A stretch of 64,000 nt of DNA from Candidatus Baltobacteraceae bacterium. Its GTDB lineage: Bacteria > Vulcanimicrobiota > Vulcanimicrobiia > Vulcanimicrobiales > Vulcanimicrobiaceae. Where the stretch lies: positions 310,001 through 374,000 of the forward strand of contig DASXEW010000003.1 of assembly GCA_036489885.1 (NCBI GenBank), given 5' to 3'. Shown here piece by piece: positions 61,716 through 64,000 of this stretch (within the stretch, counting starts at the first letter, position 1; each line of letters starts with the position of its first letter). Below the pieces are notes generated by a model. The model was not told the origin of the DNA. It saw only the letters and a program-made list of their open reading frames with translations, and made no database searches. The position numbers and the translations under genes were made by a program.

Positions 61716-63481
61716 CGCGCAGCGAGCTTCGCGCCGTGTTTTGGGGGAACCAAGCGGGCCGGCGGGGGCGCCGGATAAACACCCGCGTGAATCATTGCGA
61801 CCTGCGCGAGCTTCGCAAACACCGGGGCGGCGACGACGCTGCCATAGTAGGCGCCGCGCGGTTCATCGACTTTCACGAGGATGACGAAACGCGGATGCTC
61901 GGCCGGGATGTATCCGATGAACGATGCGATGTACGCGCCGGAAACGTAGCCGCCGTTACCGACGACTTGGGCCGTTCCCGTTTTGCCCGCGGTTGTATAG
62001 CCCGGGACTTGCGCAGCGGGGTTTCCCGTGCCGCGCACGACGACCGCGCGCAAAAACGTGCGCAGCGTCTCGGCCGTTTGTTGCGACATCGCGCGACCTT
62101 CGAGCTCCGGACCGTACGTGTGAACCGTCTTTCCGTCTGCATCGAGAACGGCGCGCACGATGTGCGGTTTGACGAGCATGCCACCGTTTGCGATCGCGCA
62201 ATACGCGCGGACCATGGCGAGCGGCGTCGTGGAGATGCCCTGACCAAATGCAATCGTCGGCAGCGAGGTCCCGCTCCACTCATCGAGCGGCGGGAGAATT
62301 CCCGGACTTTCACCCGGGAGATCGACGCCGGTTTCGTCGCCGAACCCGAACTTTCGTATCACACGATACTCGGCTTGACCGCCGATCCGCATTCCGACTT
62401 CGGCTGCACCGACGTTATGTGAGTATGCGATGATGTCTTCCAGCGACTCGGTACTCGTCGCGAGCGGCATGTCGTCTTCTGCGTTGTGAATGATGCTGCC
62501 GTTGATCTTGATCTGATCGAGCGCCGGAAAGCGAGATTTTGTATTGACTTTACCGCTATCGAGCGCAGCGGCAGCCGTGATCAGTTTGAACGTCGATCCG
62601 GGTTCATACGCATCCGTGATCGCGCGGTCGCGCCACGCGTCCGGTTTCGCCGCGCCGTAGTGTGCCGGGTCAAAATCGGGCGCATTGGCCATTGCCAAGA
62701 TCTCGCCCGTACGCGGATCCATGACGATGACAGAACCGCTACGCGCGTGGAATGCTCTCACCTGTGCATCGAGTAGGCGCTCGGATTCGAACTGCAGGTA
62801 ACCGTCGAGCGTCAAAACGAGACTGCGGCCGGGATGCGCTTTCTCGATGACGTGTTGCTGCCCGAACGGCAGCGCGCGTTGGAACGGATCGGCCTCGAGC
62901 ATCATCTTGCCGGTCGTCCCGCGTAGCATGTTGTCGTACGAATACTCGACGCCCGAGAGTCCGTTCTCATCCATGCCGACGAAGCCGAGGACCGTTGAGG
63001 CGAGACGCCCCGACGTCCAGAAACGGCGACCCGTCTCTTCCTGAACGATGTTCACGCCTTGAATGTTGAGCGCGCGCACGCGCTGCGCGACGTCGTGCGA
63101 AACTTTGCGTCTTAGCCAGCGGAAGTGCGTGTCTTCGTTGAGCGCCGCGAGGATTTCGTTCGGCGCGTAGCCGAGAATCGGCGCGAGCTTGGCGGCCGTG
63201 TCGGATTTATCGGTCATCTGCGTCGGATCCGCGTAAACGCTTTCTGACTTGAGCGAGCGGACTAAGACCGTGCGCGTGCGGTCGTAGATGGTGCCGCGAC
63301 GCGCAAAAATCTCGATCGTCTGCGCGCGCTGTTCGAGCGCTTCACGCGAGTAGAGATGCCCGTGAAGTACTTGAATATCGAAAAGACGCCACGTCAAGTA
63401 CAAGCCGATCGCAGCAAAGAGCCAAAATGTGATCTTCGCGCGGTCTGGAGAGATGCGCACGAGCGCGCCGCGCGCTCGCAC
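61712..63481 (-). CDS. ftsI: Peptidoglycan transpeptidase FtsI (PBP3-like)
   Basis: 589 residues from a GTG at 63481; GGAGGT at the end of ftsL serves as its ribosome site. One N-terminal membrane helix (about 17-35), a dimerisation domain starting ARRGTIYDR, then the transpeptidase domain with Ser296xxLys299 (EPGSTFK), Ser354-His-Asn (AYSHNVG) and Lys500-Thr-Gly (AGKTGTAQ). It cross-links septal peptidoglycan with FtsW. No PASTA domain follows. Confidence 0.97.
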   Translation of the reverse strand: MRARGALVRISPDRAKITFWLFAAIGLYLTWRLFDIQVLHGHLYSREALEQRAQTIEIFARRGTIYDRTRTVLVRSLKSESVYADPTQMTDKSDTAAKLAPILGYAPNEILAALNEDTHFRWLRRKVSHDVAQRVRALNIQGVNIVQEETGRRFWTSGRLASTVLGFVGMDENGLSGVEYSYDNMLRGTTGKMMLEADPFQRALPFGQQHVIEKAHPGRSLVLTLDGYLQFESERLLDAQVRAFHARSGSVIVMDPRTGEILAMANAPDFDPAHYGAAKPDAWRDRAITDAYEPGSTFKLITAAAALDSGKVNTKSRFPALDQIKINGSIIHNAEDDMPLATSTESLEDIIAYSHNVGAAEVGMRIGGQAEYRVIRKFGFGDETGVDLPGESPGILPPLDEWSGTSLPTIAFGQGISTTPLAMVRAYCAIANGGMLVKPHIVRAVLDADGKTVHTYGPELEGRAMSQQTAETLRTFLRAVVVRGTGNPAAQVPGYTTAGKTGTAQVVGNGGYVSGAYIASFIGYIPAEHPRFVILVKVDEPRGAYYGSVVAAPVFAKLAQVAMIHAGVYPAPPPARLVPPKHGAKLAAR

Positions 63482-63483
63482 TT

Positions 63484-63906
63484 CTACCTCCGAAGCCAGC
63501 CGAGAAACGCGATGCCGCCGGATCCCTCGTCGTGGACCGTGGGCGCGAGCGTGACGATTTCAAAGCGCGCCGGATCGCGCATCCCGAGCTGCGCGGCAAC
63601 TTGCGAGAGCCGTTCGCGCGATTCCAAGTGCGCAACCTGATCGTCGAGGCGCTGCACGTCTTGTTGGATTACCGTGCGTTGACCCTCGGCGGTCGCGAGC
63701 GCGTAGTTCAGGCTTGTGAGGTTCGACGTCAGCATGACGTACACCATGACCGGCGCCAGAACCAGCGCAACGATGCTCAGCACCCGTGCCGTGCTACCGT
63801 AGTGCGCGAGCTGAGAGCGGCGGCGACGCCGAAAACGACCGTGTTTCGGCTGGCGCGGACGGGGTTGGGCCGCAGGCGCTTCGACTTCGAACTTGGGTTG
63901 AATCAT
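63484..63906 (-). CDS. ftsL: FtsL-like septum protein
   Basis: 140 residues. Pro/Arg-rich cytoplasmic start, one membrane helix (about 42-62, [18 protein letters not shown]), then a heptad-like coiled coil ([20 protein letters not shown]) and a short end. Size, topology and position between rsmH and ftsI identify FtsL, although the sequence itself is poorly conserved in the family. ATGA overlap with rsmH. Confidence 0.85.
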   Translation of the reverse strand: MIQPKFEVEAPAAQPRPRQPKHGRFRRRRRSQLAHYGSTARVLSIVALVLAPVMVYVMLTSNLTSLNYALATAEGQRTVIQQDVQRLDDQVAHLESRERLSQVAAQLGMRDPARFEIVTLAPTVHDEGSGGIAFLGWLRR

Positions 63907-64000
63907 GGCAAACGCTCCGCGACACGAAGTTTCGCGCTGCGAGCGCGGGGATTGCGTGCAAGCTCGTCGTCGCTTGCGACCATCGGCTTGCGGGTGATCG
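63903..64000 (-). CDS. rsmH: RsmH 16S rRNA m4C1402 methyltransferase, C-terminal end only
   Basis: The minus strand from the window edge reads [19 protein letters not shown] then [12 protein letters not shown] and stop. This matches the conserved C-terminus of RsmH/MraW (KPxxPSxxExxxNPRSRSAKLRxxE). About 32 residues are visible; the rest lies beyond 64000. It is the usual first or second gene of the dcw cluster. Confidence 0.9.
   Translation of the reverse strand, partial: ITRKPMVASDDELARNPRARSAKLRVAERLP

Overview
The window is GC-rich, gene-dense bacterial chromosome with no rRNA, tRNA, phage or intact insertion sequence that I can see. GTG and TTG starts are common, same-strand genes usually abut or overlap, and several convergent genes overlap at their 3' ends. 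MurE carries the DNPR motif of the meso-diaminopimelate type, and the operon at 5167-9194 looks like secreted subunits, a periplasmic chaperone and a beta-barrel protein. Both suggest a cell with an outer membrane. Overall it resembles an uncultured soil-type heterotroph such as Vulcanimicrobiota/Eremiobacterota (WPS-2), but this placement is inference and I could not test it.

Layout. 1-4778 (minus): small heat-shock protein, Lon protease, an MFS transporter and an amidohydrolase cut by the window edge. 5167-9194 (plus): a four-gene secreted operon that I read as a strongly diverged chaperone-usher-like surface-fibre system, preceded by a structured leader. 9195-12444 (minus): the ATP-grasp / alpha-E / transglutaminase triad. 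12549-19973 (plus): a catabolic operon (class III aminotransferase, CoA-acylating semialdehyde dehydrogenase, amidohydrolase, CUT1-type ABC uptake without an ATPase). 20626-26320 (plus): an MFS exporter followed by a complete branched-chain amino-acid-type (Liv) ABC transporter. 26299-32116: a mixed region with MFS, two alpha/beta hydrolases (one with the active-site residues of fluoroacetate dehalogenase), regulators and a secreted hydrolase. 32178-34136 (minus): groES-groEL with a degenerate CIRCE-like site upstream. 34455-36600 (plus): a threonine-dehydrogenase-like enzyme and a MalK/UgpC-type ATPase that could energise the orphan permeases. 36609-36939 and 37684-37743 hold tandem and inverted short repeats.

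37769-48687 holds alanine racemase, a chemoreceptor, scattered histidine genes (hisA, hisH, hisB) interleaved with plus-strand exported enzymes (aspartic protease, sugar dehydrogenase, HtrA), ClpP and citrate synthase. 48734-64000 (minus) is a long division/cell-wall (dcw) cluster in the order rsmH-ftsL-ftsI-murE-murF-[CofE-like]-mraY-murD-ftsW-[Gly-rich lipoprotein]-murG-murC-murB-ddl. With alr it covers the D-Ala-D-Ala branch and almost all of lipid II synthesis. The two bracketed genes are not part of the usual dcw set, and ftsQ/ftsA/ftsZ do not follow ddl here.

The most novel candidates are the 5167-9194 surface system and the two extra dcw genes. Next come the structured RNA-like stretch between groES and the dehydrogenase gene, and the structured leader of the surface operon.
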